Below are positions 21,501 through 37,281 of a stretch of DNA of 64,000 bases, one piece after another. Origin of the DNA: Amyloporia xantha. Lineage: Eukaryota; Basidiomycota; Agaricomycetes; Polyporales; Adustoporiaceae. A program made the position numbers and the translations under genes. The DNA lies in NCBI GenBank assembly GCA_036971615.1, contig JAYKKR010000003.1, forward strand, positions 1-64,000, written 5' to 3'. The notes beneath the pieces were generated by a model that had not been told where the DNA came from, did no database searches, and was given only the letters and a program-made list of their open reading frames with translations. Every line of letters begins with the position of its first letter. Position 1 is the stretch's first letter.

Positions 21501-22233
21501 CCCTGACAGCCTGACAGCCCTGACATAATTTCGTCAGGCTGTCAGGGCTGTCAGGCCACAGGGACATTATTTTAAAACCAGAGATAATATGGAAAATAAA
21601 ATGCAATCATACAGAACTGAACCCCAAGACTTACACAAACAGAAAGTAAGCATTAAACATAACCACTACACCACAAGACCATACACATATTAAAACCTTG
21701 AAACATTATATTCTGGAGTCTCTCCAAGGGTTTCAATCTATTTAGACTTCAACAAATTTCGACTTTTTGACTTCTTTTGTATTGAGTCAAATTAAGCCAG
21801 ATTAGGGAAATACCAGTCCAGATACAGAACTATGCAATGTTGATTATCTTCAAAGCAATGCCAAATAGTATTGCATAGACACCACCATTATAATATATCA
21901 GGTTGCATGTATTTCCAAGCCTTGTTAAGAGTGCACATATTTGGAGATTAAGTAGGATATATTGATTGAATAGTTAGCTTTAGAAAAGGTCTTATGGTGT
22001 AGTGGTTGTGTTGCATTTGTACTTGTCATATATGTTAATGTATGAGTTCAATTCCTCCTACTGGCATTTTATTTTCGGAGTTTTACTTAGTTCTCTGACA
22101 AACACTGACAGCCTGGAGCATCCTGACGGGTTTTTTCTGATATACTATCTAACCCAAACTGACAGCTGGTGTCCTGACATGCCTGACAGGTCCTGAAAGG
22201 CCCTGACAAGCCGTTCGTCAGGGCTGTCAGGGC
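21501..22233. mobile_element. Foldback element with inverted SINE-like arms
   Basis: A+T-rich element. The left end is CCCTGACAGCCTGACAGCCC followed by an inverted partner around TTCGTCAGG; the right end has the same CTGACAG words and TTCGTCAGGGCTGTCAGGG. Inside each end is a tRNA-like head in opposite orientation. On plus, from 21988: GGTCTTATGGTGTAGTGG (A-box-like), then GAGTTCAATTCC (B-box-like) and CATTTTATTTTC. On minus, from 21680: GGTCTTGTGGTGTAGTGG, then GGGTTCAGTTC and CATTTTATTTTCC. No transposase frame was found, so it is non-autonomous. Confidence 0.65.
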
Positions 22234-24189
22234 CTTTGCAGAAGTACTGATGCAATGAATCGGCAACGATGTTCCCCGCGCAGGCAGTCTACACCAACAG
22301 TCAAAATGTTCGACTTAGCGTACTCAGCCGTTAACAGAAGGACTGATAATGCCGCGAAGTGTGTATTATCATCTCCCGAACTAACCTTTGAGTATTACTA
22401 AGAGCTATCTCTAGGACATGCAGCACGGGGAGAGAAAACTCGAGTGAGAGAACAGCAGACGGGGGATTTGAGGAGTGCAGAAGGACAAAGCAACCAGGAT
22501 GCGGCGAGAGAGACGATCACATTCAAGGCACACGTCTCTGCGAATGTAACTGTTCTTTCAAACGCAATTGGTCTCCTGAAGGCTGAGATCCGCGCTGACT
22601 CGCTTCGAGGCGTTATTCGTTATTCGTTCAATGCCGTTTTCGGGAGATGGCATGTACACTACTACGGCTCACGAGGTAAATAGCTATTGCTGAATATACC
22701 GGTATCACAGAAAGCTGATGAATATCATACATAGAACCGCCTTGCTGCTCCGCACTCCACAAAGACGAGATTGTTCGCCCAGCTCACCATGCCGCGTTGT
22801 TCTGGACAACGGACGCATTCAGAAAGATGCGTTGACTCTTGCATTCGCTAGTGCAGAACGCATGGAGCCCTGGCAAACGATATTCGCATCGCTGAGGAGT
22901 AATGCCCAGCCTCAGGCCTCACCAATGTGATGCTTAATCTGCCCATCCGGCACACCAGTCTCGATCAGTATGTATTCGTTCTAACCGCGCTCGTGTATTC
23001 GATGATGCTGACGAGTGGTACATACACAGAACATCAATATTCAGGTGGTAAACCTGCCCAGTGTTTTTGGCTTATTTTCACTGCGAGTGCTGCGACTTGG
23101 GCCCGTCTCTCGCGTCTCGGATGAAATGGGCAGCACTGCACGAGCGCCACTGATGTCCCATATACGAGTCAAAGCGCTCAACTGACAGCGGACAGGCAAA
23201 GCTGCTGCAATAGCCCCCGCATAGCAGGGACGTTCGGGGATGGGTAAGCTGCGAACTGTTGCACGCTGCTCCGAACTCACTGTGTCATATGTGTTAGTCA
23301 TATGTAGAGTCTCCTGATGTCGTTCGTACATACCTGCCGGATACGCCCCGTGCGAGGAGGAACATGGGGAAGCCGCTGCAGGGCAGGAATGGCGATCGCA
23401 TTCGGACATGGTCGTCCGCCGTCGCCACTGTGTTAAAGATAGACGTCAATAGAAACGAATATATCTATGCGCATAACGTACCGACGTTGGACTCCTCACA
23501 GCGCGTGACGCCCTGAGAACTACGCTAGCGCAGCGCAGTGCCGTGTTCTCTCGTGTTGGTCCTGTCGTCGGCTGTGGAAGGACAAGGGCGCGATATGTCT
23601 GGCGCGCAGATGTGTCTTCACCGGAGCGCGTCTCGCGTGGAGCGCAAACTGTACCTGTATGCTTTGTCTCCACTGGACGAACGCTGCTGTGCAGCCCATT
23701 CGGGAGCAGCTCACGCCGTGTGCTGAGCCTATGGCGTCGTATATAGGGGGGGTTGGTGAGGGAGGCTAGCGGCGCGGGACTGCCAGATTGCGTGCAAGGC
23801 GGATGTAGACGAGCGAGGGGATTCCACTTCAGCAGTCGACTGTTTAGACAGAGGGCGGATATACGAGCAGAGGGCATCAAATAGACGTACCAGCCTCTAT
23901 ATGCGAATCCTTGCACCATCTCTATGACGGCGTTGCGAAGCACGTACGGCGCGACGGGGATGGACGAGCGAGGCTGACGGGACGGGATGGACGAACGCGC
24001 AGGGCAAGAACGGCCCCGGACACGGCTCGGACAGCTGTGGGCGAGAGGACGACGTCGACAGGGCTGAGGGCTGAGCAGAGACTGAGAGCAGAGCAGCGCA
24101 GTGTGGGCGAGCAGGCGGACGAGCCAAGACCTGTCGAGACAGTGACAGGCAGCAGGTGGAGCGGCGGCATGTAACCTATATGTGACAAC
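22234..24189. other. No gene recognised
   Basis: About 2 kb of subtelomeric sequence right of the foldback element. A block near 23505-23600 resembles 27385-27480 in places (CCCTGAGAA, then AGCGCAGCGCAGT). No coherent coding frame or RNA gene was seen. Confidence 0.45.
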
Positions 24190-25773
24190 GCACGGGAGAT
24201 GTTCTCGAGATGTCCACGGTATTTCAACCAGGGGCCACCAGCCGAGGTGTGGTCAGTCGCTGTGATAGTGGCCCAAGTCAGCGCACATCCATATCTTCAC
24301 CACAGCAGACATCACTTACTGCACTTGCCCTTCACCTTGATCAGAATCGGCAGGTCGGTCGGCGTCTTGCCATCCCATGGCGCGAACGGCTTCAGCACCT
24401 GCAGACGGTCACTCGTAGGGCTGACGGCCACCTGCACGCTCGCACGGTCAGCGGGGGGTGCCTGGAACGTGTTTTGGCCTGGGTCGTATCCCTTCGGGGG
24501 CAGCTCGTTGCCAGTGGGGTCCGAGAACTTGAACGGCTTGCCGTCAGCGCCAGTCAGAGAGTCCGTGAGCGGGTTGAAGCGGAGGTCGCCAGCGAACGCA
24601 AACGCGGTGACGATGTCCGGAGATGCGACAAAAGCGTGCGTGGCGGGTTTGGCGTCGTTACGGCGAGTAAAGTTACGGTTGTACGAGGTGATGACTGCAG
24701 ATGAGATGAGCCACGAGCGCTATATGATGTAATCGGAGATACGCACTGGAGTTGGCCTCGTCCTTCTTCACATCCTGCCTATCCCAATGACCAATGCAAG
24801 GGCTACACGCGTTTGCCAACAGCAGTCCACCTGCCTCCGCGAAGGCACCAATCTGACCATCACGCTCGATCGTCGCGCGCACCTGCTCCAAACCAGGGGT
24901 GACCGTGAACTTGCTCTTCGTCTGCAGACCGTGCTCAGTAGCCTCGCGCGCGATGGACGCAGCGCGGGACATGTCCTCGTATGAAGAGTTCGTGCATGAT
25001 CCAATAAGGGCAACCTTGAGTTCCGCAGGCCAGCCGTTCTGCGCGACTGCGTTCTTGAACTTCGAGATCGGAGTAGCCAAGTCGGGGGTGAAAGGTCCGT
25101 TAATGTGGGGCTCGAGCTCAGACAGGTTCTGCAAAACCGGTCAGAATCGCAGAGCTACAATTCTTGTGCATGTACTCACAATCTCGATGTGCTCGTCGTA
25201 ATCGGCGTCCTTGTTGGCCTGGAGGTTGTGCGAGAAGCTCTGGGCGTACTTGGCAATGTCCACACGCTTCGTCGCTTTCATGTAGTTGACCATGCGATGG
25301 TTGAATGGGAAGACCGAGGTCGTCGCACCAATCTCAGCACCCAAGTTACAGATCGTAGCCATACCCGTGCAAGACAGAGACTCGACACCGGGACCCTTGT
25401 ACTCGACGATCGCGCCAGTGCCACCCTTGGCAGTCAAGATACCCGCAACCTTGAGGATGACGTCCTTGGGCGTCGTCCAGCCGCCGATCTTGCCAGTAAG
25501 GTTAACACCAATGACCTTCGGGCACTTGAGCTCCCAAGGCAGATCAGCCATGACGTCGACCGCGTTCGCACCCCTAGACCGCAAGCGACCATACCAAGAC
25601 CGCCAGTGCTGGGAGAGTGCGAGTCGATACCAATCATGAGACCACCAGGGAATGCGTAGCTCTCGAGAATGATTTGGTGGGTGATACCAGAGCCGGGCTT
25701 CCAGAATCCAAGACCGTACTGGAGACAGTCTGATTAGCATATGAAAGGAGAAGTTCGGAGATGGTTCCGCCAA
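24190..25773 (-). pseudogene. Truncated mitochondrial aconitase copy
   Basis: Minus strand begins mid-protein at [15 protein letters not shown] (family usually [12 protein letters not shown]), then [55 protein letters not shown] (one Fe-S cysteine), [16 protein letters not shown] (the other two cysteines; the family usually has ANACGPC) and [14 protein letters not shown]. It stops at GGPWLKYRGHLENIS. Introns are preserved (e.g. KGKC-intron-TTDH near 24250-24320), so this is a duplicated DNA segment and not a retrocopy. The N-terminal third and the C-terminal domain are missing. One base is lost near 25577 (LGVRTRST where LGGANAVDV is expected). Aconitase isomerises citrate to isocitrate in the mitochondrion; this copy cannot make a whole enzyme. 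Repeat A lies about 40 bp beyond its 5' break. Confidence 0.88.
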
Positions 25774-25812
25774 TTAGGGGTATTGAGTGTAGATTTGTGT
25801 TTGCCAGTGGAC

Positions 25813-26099
25813 GGCTAGGCGTCTCTTCCCGCCGATCGTCGATCGTGCGCCACCTTCGAATAACCGTCTGACGACCGTGACCAGCGTTGTTCCCCGCCCG
25901 GGGAGTATGTAGATCGTGGTGAGGGGCATCCGACGCCCTCCACTACAGGATATAGTGATCCTGAAGACACTCCCCAACCGCGCGCCAATCACAAAAATCG
26001 GAAAATGTTGGACTTAGGTTCTTGGCCCGGTATGACTTGTGTTAGTATCTCCTCATCCTTTCGAGCATTAGCTGCTGATATATGTTTCCACAGATCTCG
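25813..26099 (+). repeat. Dispersed repeat A, copy 2
   Basis: About 290 bp similar to 1133-1441 in the same orientation, placed about 40 bp beyond the broken 5' side of the aconitase copy. Confidence 0.8.
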
Positions 26100-27582
26100 A
26101 ATATGAAACGAAGCAATGATACCGTCCTGTATCTCGCAACGAGAATGCACGAACACTCGACACCGTTTGTATCGGCAGGGCTGCCCAGCGGTGGACAGTG
26201 CCAGTCTGCATCTGTTCGATGCCATGCAACATACAGAACCCTTTTGGCTCATAGTCCAGGTGTGTACTTGCCGTTCGTTTCATATTGCCGATCAAATGTT
26301 TGTCTCTTAGTGTCGTGTACATGCTATTAGCTGTCGGTACGTTCGATCATTCGGACAACAACAAGCAAATATATATTTGAAGCTGTAATTTGCATTGACG
26401 CAACAAAGCGGACGACATGCAGCGCGCCAGACGCTCATTGTCCCGCACCTTTTGGAGCTCACAAATAGGAAGCCGGCCAGCACCTTCATCCATCACATCC
26501 GGACTCGTCGTCGACCGACGCACTACTCTGCCGACTAAAAAGTACACATACGACGAGTAAACACGTACCTTCAGATAGTCCAGCACGGAGCACGTCCGTA
26601 GCACTGTGGATAGCATGGGCGTAGCACACTGTGCTGAAGGAGATGGACGCGGAAGGTGCAGACAATATGATCGAATATGGGGTGGACGAGGTTGAGAGGA
26701 GACACGACGGGTCGTGAAGCATTCGTAGCGCAGAGTCTGCGGAACGGTAGCATGGCATGGCAGCGGACGGAGGTGGACAAAACCGAACTAAACACATACC
26801 TTGGAGCGAGGGCAGTGCAGCGAGGTCCCAAGCACAATCTGCCCGTACCGCCATACATAGTGAGAGTGAGTGTAGAGCGGCGAGGGACGACCCATTTGAG
26901 TCTCTATACACAGCGCATCCACCTGATGTGTTTGCTTTCCACTGACGGATGTGGACATATGGCATATAAGATCGCGTAGAGTGCATCGGGGATGTCATTT
27001 TTTTCTTAGAGCGGGATGGCTGTTTCGCAGGCTTGTGAGAGGGATCGTAGAACTGGTTGCTGGATAGCGGGCATGGAGCAAAACTGGGAGAGCGAGATTG
27101 GAGGGTGGGAGACTGGGAAGCGTACTCCACAGCGGCGGGCATTTGATGCGAGGCGGTGACTGTACAGGGCTTGTTGAAGTTGGAGACGCTGAGACAGGTA
27201 GGCAGGCAAAGAGGGAGCAGGAGTATCGCGTATGTGGAGAACAGAAAGTGATGGCAGCGAGTAGATGCGGGCTGGACTTAAAAGCAGGGCGGAAGACGAC
27301 CGGTTGATTAGACAAACAAGTACAGAGAAACAAACTATATCTATCCTAACGACGTGCCGGAGGCGGACACCTCAGAGGGCATGAGCAGGTGCAGCCCTGA
27401 GAATCACCCCAGCGCAGCGCAGTTCTGTCACGTCGGCTATGGATGGACACGGGCATGATGCGTCCACAGCGTGCGTCTGGACCAGGAGTCCGACAGCTGT
27501 CGAGATATTATTGAATTGGGGCTGAAAGGAAATGTCTGCGTACGAATATGAGGCCATAAACGGGTAATACTTACCATATCTT
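26100..27582. other. No gene recognised
   Basis: Subtelomeric filler between repeat A and a coiled-coil gene fragment. Frames here look like chance ORFs. The block at 27385-27480 resembles 23505-23600. Confidence 0.45.
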
Positions 27583-28365
27583 TTGGAGGCTCTTTTGTCT
27601 GTGAGTTTGTTGCCGTTCCCGAGATATCATCCGAGGTCCATATGGGGCGATTAAGAACTGATGACTCTGCAGTGATTGGGAACGACATACCCTTCATTCC
27701 ATGCTCAGTGTCGTGTTTTCCTGTGCCGGCATCGTCACCGGCGATGAGAGGCTCCGAGTCACTCGCACTCGTGTCATCCGCTGACCAAGGAGATCGACGG
27801 CGAGCATGCGAGTTAAGCATTGAATGCCTAGTCGAATTCTCAGACATTGAGCGGGTAGAGGATGCTGCTTGTGCGTCCACGTTGGGACCCGTGGAATTCG
27901 ATCGTGAGCGCCCTCTCGACGAGCTCGCACGCTTCCGCCTTTGCCTTGGACGGGTTGACTCTGCAGAGAGCGATCTTGGGCCGGGAGGGGTGACGAGGCC
28001 GCCACTGTGGTTCAGTTTGCACTACCGTTGAGGTATTGTTGGGGTGACTGCGCCTGAAAGGAGGCTATCGCCACCAAACCCGACTCGACCTTCGAGACGG
28101 TAGTGCCGAATCCTTCCTCCACCATACGAACCCGAGACTCGAACTCATCCCTCGCGCGTCGCAACCGCTCTCGCTCCTCGTTCCACTCCTCCTGCACACG
28201 GCTCCAGCGCCCCTCGACGTTCTTCTTCCACTCGTTCACCATCTCGGTCAGCGAGTCCCGCGCGCGCGCCTGCTCGTCCTCAACCAATGGAGTACGCAAA
28301 GAGGACGGCGTGTCTCGTAGCGCGGCATGGACAAGCTGTTGAGTTGTATCAGCCTGCACTTGCAC
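27583..28365 (-). pseudogene. Coiled-coil protein gene, C-terminal fragment
   Basis: The minus-strand exon encodes RDSLTEMVNEWKKNVEGRWS, then a helix rich in Glu/Arg (QEEWNEERERLRRARDEFES), then, probably after an intron around 28010-28030, a Ser/Arg-rich region (ESTRPRQRRKRASSSRGRSR) and TNSQTKEPPKDM before a donor-like GTAAGT at 27582. No family name assigned. It looks like the C-terminal continuation of the coiled coil at 32552-32735, from which it is now separated by the SEC23 copy. No downstream exon was found, so it is probably truncated. Confidence 0.5.
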
Positions 28366-32440
<4,075 letters not shown>

Positions 32441-32490
32441 GACAATGATAAAAATATATCAGAGGAGCATCAGAAGAGAAGAGAGTCGAC

Positions 32491-32551
32491 AGTCAGGAAA
32501 TGATAGTTGAATGCAGACGGAGAAGGTCCAACGGGGACAGCGAGTGCACTG
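32491..32551 (+). repeat. 61-bp repeat C, copy 2
   Basis: Same 61 bp as 4099-4159. It ends exactly where the coiled-coil gene fragment begins (32552) and lies about 50 bp from the broken 5' end of the SEC23 copy. Confidence 0.85.
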
Positions 32552-32735
32552 GTCGTCCCACAGTCTCCATCTCGCGTTTGCGCTCCTCCATCAATTCGCG
32601 CATGGAGCTGACTTCGCGCTTGATCGCTTCGTGTTCCGCCAGCATACCTTCGAGGGCTCGAATCTTCTCGACATGGCTGGCTAGCGACATCTGTGTTTCA
32701 CGGAGCTGTGATTGCAGCTCACGAGCATCTGGCGT
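32552..32735 (-). pseudogene. Coiled-coil protein gene, internal fragment
   Basis: Minus strand encodes DARELQSQLRETQMSLASHV, EKIRALEGMLAEHEAIKREV and SSMRELMEERKREME, a strong heptad pattern. It stops at repeat C on one side and repeat B on the other. Orientation and order fit the 27583-28365 fragment as a later part of the same protein. Confidence 0.5.
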
Positions 32736-33420
32736 TGGACGGAGGAGCTTAGCGGAGGGAGTAGAGGCGTCGGAGCCAAGCTTCGCTGTTCAGCATGAGG
32801 AATGAGGGCTCGACTGAGATGTCGAAACCAACCAGGGTGCTCGGCTCGAAGCATTGAGTGGTGAGTTCTTTTCCTCGAACGTCCGAGGCTTGACAGCCCG
32901 CGGTCCCCGCATCTAAGTGATCGAGCGCGCTCTTCAAGTGTTCGCTCTCAACTCTCTGGCGCTGACGTGTCTTCTGCTGCAAATCTATCCCCTCGCTATG
33001 TCGCCCACGTTTTGTGCTCCCTGACATGCTCGTCTATCTTCCTCTAGCAGGACCCTGCAGCATCGGTTGTCCATATAGACTTGGAAGTCGTTCAAGCCGC
33101 GCACTGCCACCCTAGTCGAGCGAAGCGGGAGACGGGCATGCGCCGTTTCGTGAGGAAGATCAGCTCGGAGAGGAAATGGGGCCGAACACTGATCGCGTGT
33201 ACATCCAGTGTGCTGATAATGATGAGAGAGAAAGTACGAGGAATGTGAGGTGTGGAGTGCAGAGATGGACGGCCAACGGGGAGCTGTACGTGTATATGCA
33301 AACTATCGAATGTATTTTCATTTCTGCATCACTGCGTGAAAGGCGTGAGTCCATCGCGTGTAGAACAAGGAATACGATGATGACTGACATGAACGGCATT
33401 CGTGATGTGAGTGGGGGCCA
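32735..33420 (+). repeat. Dispersed repeat B, copy 2
   Basis: About 690 bp similar to 2514-3240 in the same orientation, with more substitutions and small indels. Confidence 0.8.
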
Positions 33421-34009
33421 CTTGATATAAGTACGACGGCAGCGGGTAGCTGGCTCGCGCTCATCGTCCGGCCGCTCCTACCGTGCTCCTGCTGCCCAAA
33501 CACCTTCAACCGATGCTGAGCGTGTAAGTACACGGCTCGCACAGTCAGGTGAAGGAACTTAGTAGCGGGGGAGGGGGGAGGGATGAAGGCAACACCACCC
33601 CGGTGCAGGCGTGCGAGAGGGAGGCAGTGGGCGGTGGACGGTAGGCGAGTGGTGTATGTCGCTATAGGGTCCCCGCTGAGAATAAAACCCGTCCAACCAA
33701 TGCTGAGCGTGTAAATACACGGCTCGCATTGGCAGTCGGGTGGGCGCGACGGGCAGGAGAGACTGAGTACATACCTGAGACCCCTGCACCACTGCCACCC
33801 TGCGCGCTGTCCCTCGTCTGCCAACCGTTCCCTGCATCCTCCTCCCTCCAAAACACCTTCGGGCGAGGCCAGCGGTCCGTAGGTACAAGTCGCAAATGAT
33901 CAGTCGCGTGCTGGAGGTTGTGGTGAAGGACCCAGGTCCGAGTTGTCGGGCAGTTGTGGCACGGGCGCTTGGCAGATCGACTTGTCCCGAGCATAGCTCG
34001 ACAACGCCG
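33421..34009. other. Gene-free stretch with palindrome repeats
   Basis: No gene seen. It holds two copies of a block around ATGCTGAGCGTGTAARTACA plus CGGCTCGCA (about 33510-33540 and 33699-33729), containing the GTGTAAATACAC palindrome also found at 4.7-4.9 kb. Confidence 0.5.
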
Positions 34010-34071
34010 CTTGCGACTGCTACGGGGTAACTTGCGAAAGCAAGCTATTACCCGTAGCTACGAGTCGCAAG
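34010..34071. repeat. 62-bp hairpin upstream of the Penelope-like ORF
   Basis: An inverted repeat with arms TTGCGACT..GCTACGGGtAA..CTTGC and GCAAG..TTACCCGTAGC..AGTCGCAA around a GAAA loop, with small bulges. It lies about 165 bp upstream of the open reverse transcriptase frame and may be part of the element's 5' region. Confidence 0.7.
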
Positions 34072-34235
34072 CGAGACATTGCGGAAAGACGAAGGAATGA
34101 GGGAGTCGCAAGAGGGACTGTCCGCGTGACGCCGACCCGTGAGATACCTCTGATCGCCGTTGCCGCCGGCGACGAATGGCTGATCCGCGCACCGTCGCCC
34201 CTTTTGCGAACGGTAGATAGGATGTCGGCCGTTAG

Positions 34236-36143
34236 ATTGAGGGTGTTCCGACGGCGAACGGCGCGGAATTGAGGGAGGGCAGGACGGGAGAGTGCGGGAA
34301 GTGCCGAATGAACCATTCGGCGGCTGGCATATGGGTAGATTTCGTGAAGGCTCACGACTACATTGTGACGCCTACAGACAAGAATCTGGGAATCGCGGTG
34401 TCAGAGCGCACCTGGATCATCTCTCAAACCTTGGAGGTGCTGTCAAATGCTAAGGACTATCGACGCCTTAACAGACTAACAGCCAACGAAATCCTTCGAG
34501 TAAAATGTGCAGAAATGAATGCGTTGGCAGACTTAACTGAGGTCTACCTTACGCTTGAGGAGCCGTTTAACCTGTCAGACTTTTTGCGGTCTAAGATAAC
34601 ACCAGCAGGTTCGAGTAACCATCATATACCTGTATTTTACGGTATACCTAAAATTCACAAATACCCTGTGAAATTTAGGCCGATAATTCCATGTCACTCG
34701 GCCATTCAAAATCCTGCGGCTAAATTCGTTTCTAAAAAACTCAAACCGATTGTCGAATCGGCGCCAACCATTTTACATGGTACCAAACACTTGGCGATAA
34801 AATTGAGTCAACTGAAGTTGCGTCGAGATCGTCGTTGGTACATTGTTACTGGCGACGTCGTCGCGTTCTACCCAAACATTCCTTTGGATAAATGTCTGAA
34901 TATTGTTAACGAGTTGTATCTCGAACATTATTGGAGTGCGGATCCGGAACGCGGCGGTGCGAATCATGCTAAGAAGGTCCAAGAAATCTTCAAACGCTGT
35001 CTCGAGGTTGGCAACACTCGGTTGCTTACACAGTTTCAAGGTGTTCTATATGAACAATTGCGCGGCCTAGCAATGGGCGTAGCGGACTCACCGGATCTAG
35101 CTAACCTGTATGGTTGGTGGTTCGAGCGCAAGAGTGATATAATGAATAATGACTTAGTTCCTTTCTATGGTCGTTACATCGATGATTGTTTGGCAATTGT
35201 CTACGCTTCTAGTGAACAAGAAGCGTTGGACATTATTTCTTACAATATACACTTCGATGGCTGTGTTATTGAGTGGAATGTGTCGCATCGGTCTCAGGTG
35301 TTCCTGGACATGACGCTCTACAAAGACGAATTTGATAGATTGCAGCACATGCCATACCGCAAAGCGGCATCCCACCAAGAAAGGATTCCATGGATATCTC
35401 ATCACCCACTCGACGTAAAGAGGGGTACCTTCATAGGGGAGATGTCACGGCTTGCCACCCTGAGTAGTACTAAGCATACTTACTTACAGGCCATGCAAGG
35501 CTTGGTCGCCTTGTACATGTGCAGGGGGTATCCCGAACAACTCGTAACTCACTGGCTGAAGAATAACATCTCAGAACGATGGGAAAAACGGCTCAGTGTA
35601 CCGCGTGACGGCGGTGAGCCTAAGGCGTCGCAAGGCGTTCTTGTACTAAAGTCTGAGTTCAACGAGGCATGGAACTACTTTCAAGCGAAAGAGCTTGGAG
35701 ACGTCATCACAGGATATTGGCGTGAGTGGTGCACACGCGCCGCCACAGGGGACTGGTCACCAGAATACCCGTACGAGGACCTTCAATCTGGTCGAGCCTC
35801 ATTCGACGCCGCGGCGAAATTCGGCAGTTGGCATGTAGGCGAGGAAACCAGATTTGTTGATATTTGTAAGACCGATATCCTTGACCGTCGCTGGTTAGTG
35901 TCTCGTAAAAGAACACGAAACCTAGCCGACATCGCAAGTGTCTGGAAAAAGATGATTCTCGAAAAGCTGGACGAGCGCGTAGTCAACGAACAATCTGCGG
36001 AAAGTTCGTCAATGGCTGCGCCTAGTGTTCAAGGCGGCTCGCAGTTGCCCTTCACTCAACCAGAGGAAGTCTCTGGGGTTTCTGATGAAGATACCATATA
36101 TCTGCACCGTCACTCGCCGGACCCATTTGGGTGGGCACATTAG
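34236..36143 (+). CDS. Penelope-like element reverse transcriptase (endonuclease-less type)
   Basis: The frame is open from the stop at 34233-34235. The first ATG is near 34308; conserved sequence starts soon after (IVTPTDKNLGIAV, the DKN motif typical of PLE RTs). RT motifs in order: VFYGIPKIHKYPVKFRPIIP, TGDVVAFYPNIPL, GLAMGVADSPDLANLYGWWF, YGRYIDDCLAI (the catalytic YxDD), and HPLDVKRGTFIGEMSRLATL near the thumb. No GIY-YIG endonuclease follows, matching Athena/Coprina-type PLEs that attach to telomeres. The ORF is uninterrupted through the RT core (about 36 codons precede DKN). The N-terminal region may be short, so I cannot say it is full length. Plus orientation, with its 3' side facing the chromosome interior. 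Confidence 0.9.
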   Translation: MEGVPTANGAELREGRTGECGKCRMNHSAAGIWVDFVKAHDYIVTPTDKNLGIAVSERTWIISQTLEVLSNAKDYRRLNRLTANEILRVKCAEMNALADLTEVYLTLEEPFNLSDFLRSKITPAGSSNHHIPVFYGIPKIHKYPVKFRPIIPCHSAIQNPAAKFVSKKLKPIVESAPTILHGTKHLAIKLSQLKLRRDRRWYIVTGDVVAFYPNIPLDKCLNIVNELYLEHYWSADPERGGANHAKKVQEIFKRCLEVGNTRLLTQFQGVLYEQLRGLAMGVADSPDLANLYGWWFERKSDIMNNDLVPFYGRYIDDCLAIVYASSEQEALDIISYNIHFDGCVIEWNVSHRSQVFLDMTLYKDEFDRLQHMPYRKAASHQERIPWISHHPLDVKRGTFIGEMSRLATLSSTKHTYLQAMQGLVALYMCRGYPEQLVTHWLKNNISERWEKRLSVPRDGGEPKASQGVLVLKSEFNEAWNYFQAKELGDVITGYWREWCTRAATGDWSPEYPYEDLQSGRASFDAAAKFGSWHVGEETRFVDICKTDILDRRWLVSRKRTRNLADIASVWKKMILEKLDERVVNEQSAESSSMAAPSVQGGSQLPFTQPEEVSGVSDEDTIYLHRHSPDPFGWAH

Positions 36144-36611
36144 TACCTGCGTTGGTGAAAACTGTAGCCAGCGTGTGGGAGGGTGTGTCCGCTAGCGAGT
36201 CAGCCAGCATGTGGCTTTTATTTGTTATACTCTGGAGACTATTCTGTTCGCCCGTTGGCGGTCTCCTTTACATTCTCAGAAGTGTGGAAGGCGCATAACT
36301 GGGCCTGTGCCTCTCAGGGGAGGTGCCACTTCGGTGGAGTTGCCTCTGATGCATGGGGGGAGGGTACCACGACTACTCTTATGGATGAACTGACCCTGTG
36401 CGGCAGTCCTGCGACCGTTGTATAACTGATAATTTCATGTGCTGTACCTGGCAGCCCGCGATTCGAATGGTAGTTCCTCACGAGCTCTCACTCAGTGTCT
36501 TTCAGCTGTTTGGGAAGGGGGGAGATCAGCAACTCTTTCGCAACCTCACTTGCAATATCTTGTAAGTACTACGGTTTCTGTGTACACCGCAGACGGTATT
36601 AACCGAGGCGT
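36144..36611 (+). other. Penelope-like element 3' region
   Basis: Non-coding stretch between the RT stop and the first telomere-like motifs. No structure recognised by eye. Confidence 0.4.
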
Positions 36612-36735
36612 TTTACCTAATTTAACCTAACCAGAACCTAACCTAACCGTATGTACATTCCTTAATCGGAAATACAATATTGCTGACTAATTGATGTCAT
36701 ATCAAAAATAGTAACCTAACCGAACCTAACCTAAC
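36612..36735. repeat. Interstitial telomere-like motifs before the pLTR pair
   Basis: Short runs of CCTAA units (TTTAACCTAACC, ACCTAACCTAACC, AACCTAACCTAAC) scattered over about 120 bp, in the same C-rich orientation as the chromosome-end array. Confidence 0.85.
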
Positions 36736-37140
36736 GGACCTAACGGTCCGGGCCAGGTGCGTAGTCCTTAATGCAATTAGCGCCGGGGTAACGTGCCTTT
36801 GTCACGTGACATGGGGCGTCTAATATACGCGCTCAATGACGTCATGTTCTAGGCCCGCCTGGGCCATGACGTCAGGGGTGGCACATGTGATTGCATGAAT
36901 CACATGCACCGGCTCGGGTACTTCGGTGATTTGTCGGACCGGCGGAACGCCGACGGAATGACGTCACTCCTAATAATAGGAGACAGGTCTAGACAATGAC
37001 ATCATAGTCCGAGTCCACCCGATAGCGGGATAATGCTATTGGCTCGGTCTCGTCGGCAACTATTAATAAGATATTATGCCGTCGTACGATTCTTAAAGTC
37101 GTACGATGCGAGGTATTTCTTGCTTACCAAGATAGAGGGC

Positions 37141-37170
37141 CTGATGAGTCTATAAAAGACGAAATGGGTC
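37141..37170 (+). ncRNA. Hammerhead-ribozyme-like core, copy 1
   Basis: CTGATGA followed by a 4-bp stem II (GTCT / AGAC, loop ATAAA), then GAAA, then GGGTC with the favoured GUC cleavage triplet at 37168-37170. Stem III would be only one pair, as reported for PLE hammerheads that act as dimers. Stem I is not convincing by eye (a CCAA / TTGG helix is possible across a large internal loop), so this is a candidate. Confidence 0.6.
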
Positions 37171-37281
37171 GGTGTTGGATCCCCAGCACCTCATTGCCTA
37201 GTCTGTCTCCCGCTCCTCAGCAACTTCCTCCGCTAAGGTCGCCTTCGGCTCCCATAGCTCCGTCGTCGCTTCGTCGCTCCA

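Noticed and set aside
21988..22080. True tRNA gene
   Set aside because: A and B boxes are tRNA-like, but no acceptor stem or cloverleaf can be formed, and an inverted relative lies 300 bp away. It fits a SINE head.
36183..36630. Second ORF of the Penelope-like element
   Set aside because: Short frame without RT, endonuclease or other recognisable motif; probably 3' untranslated sequence.
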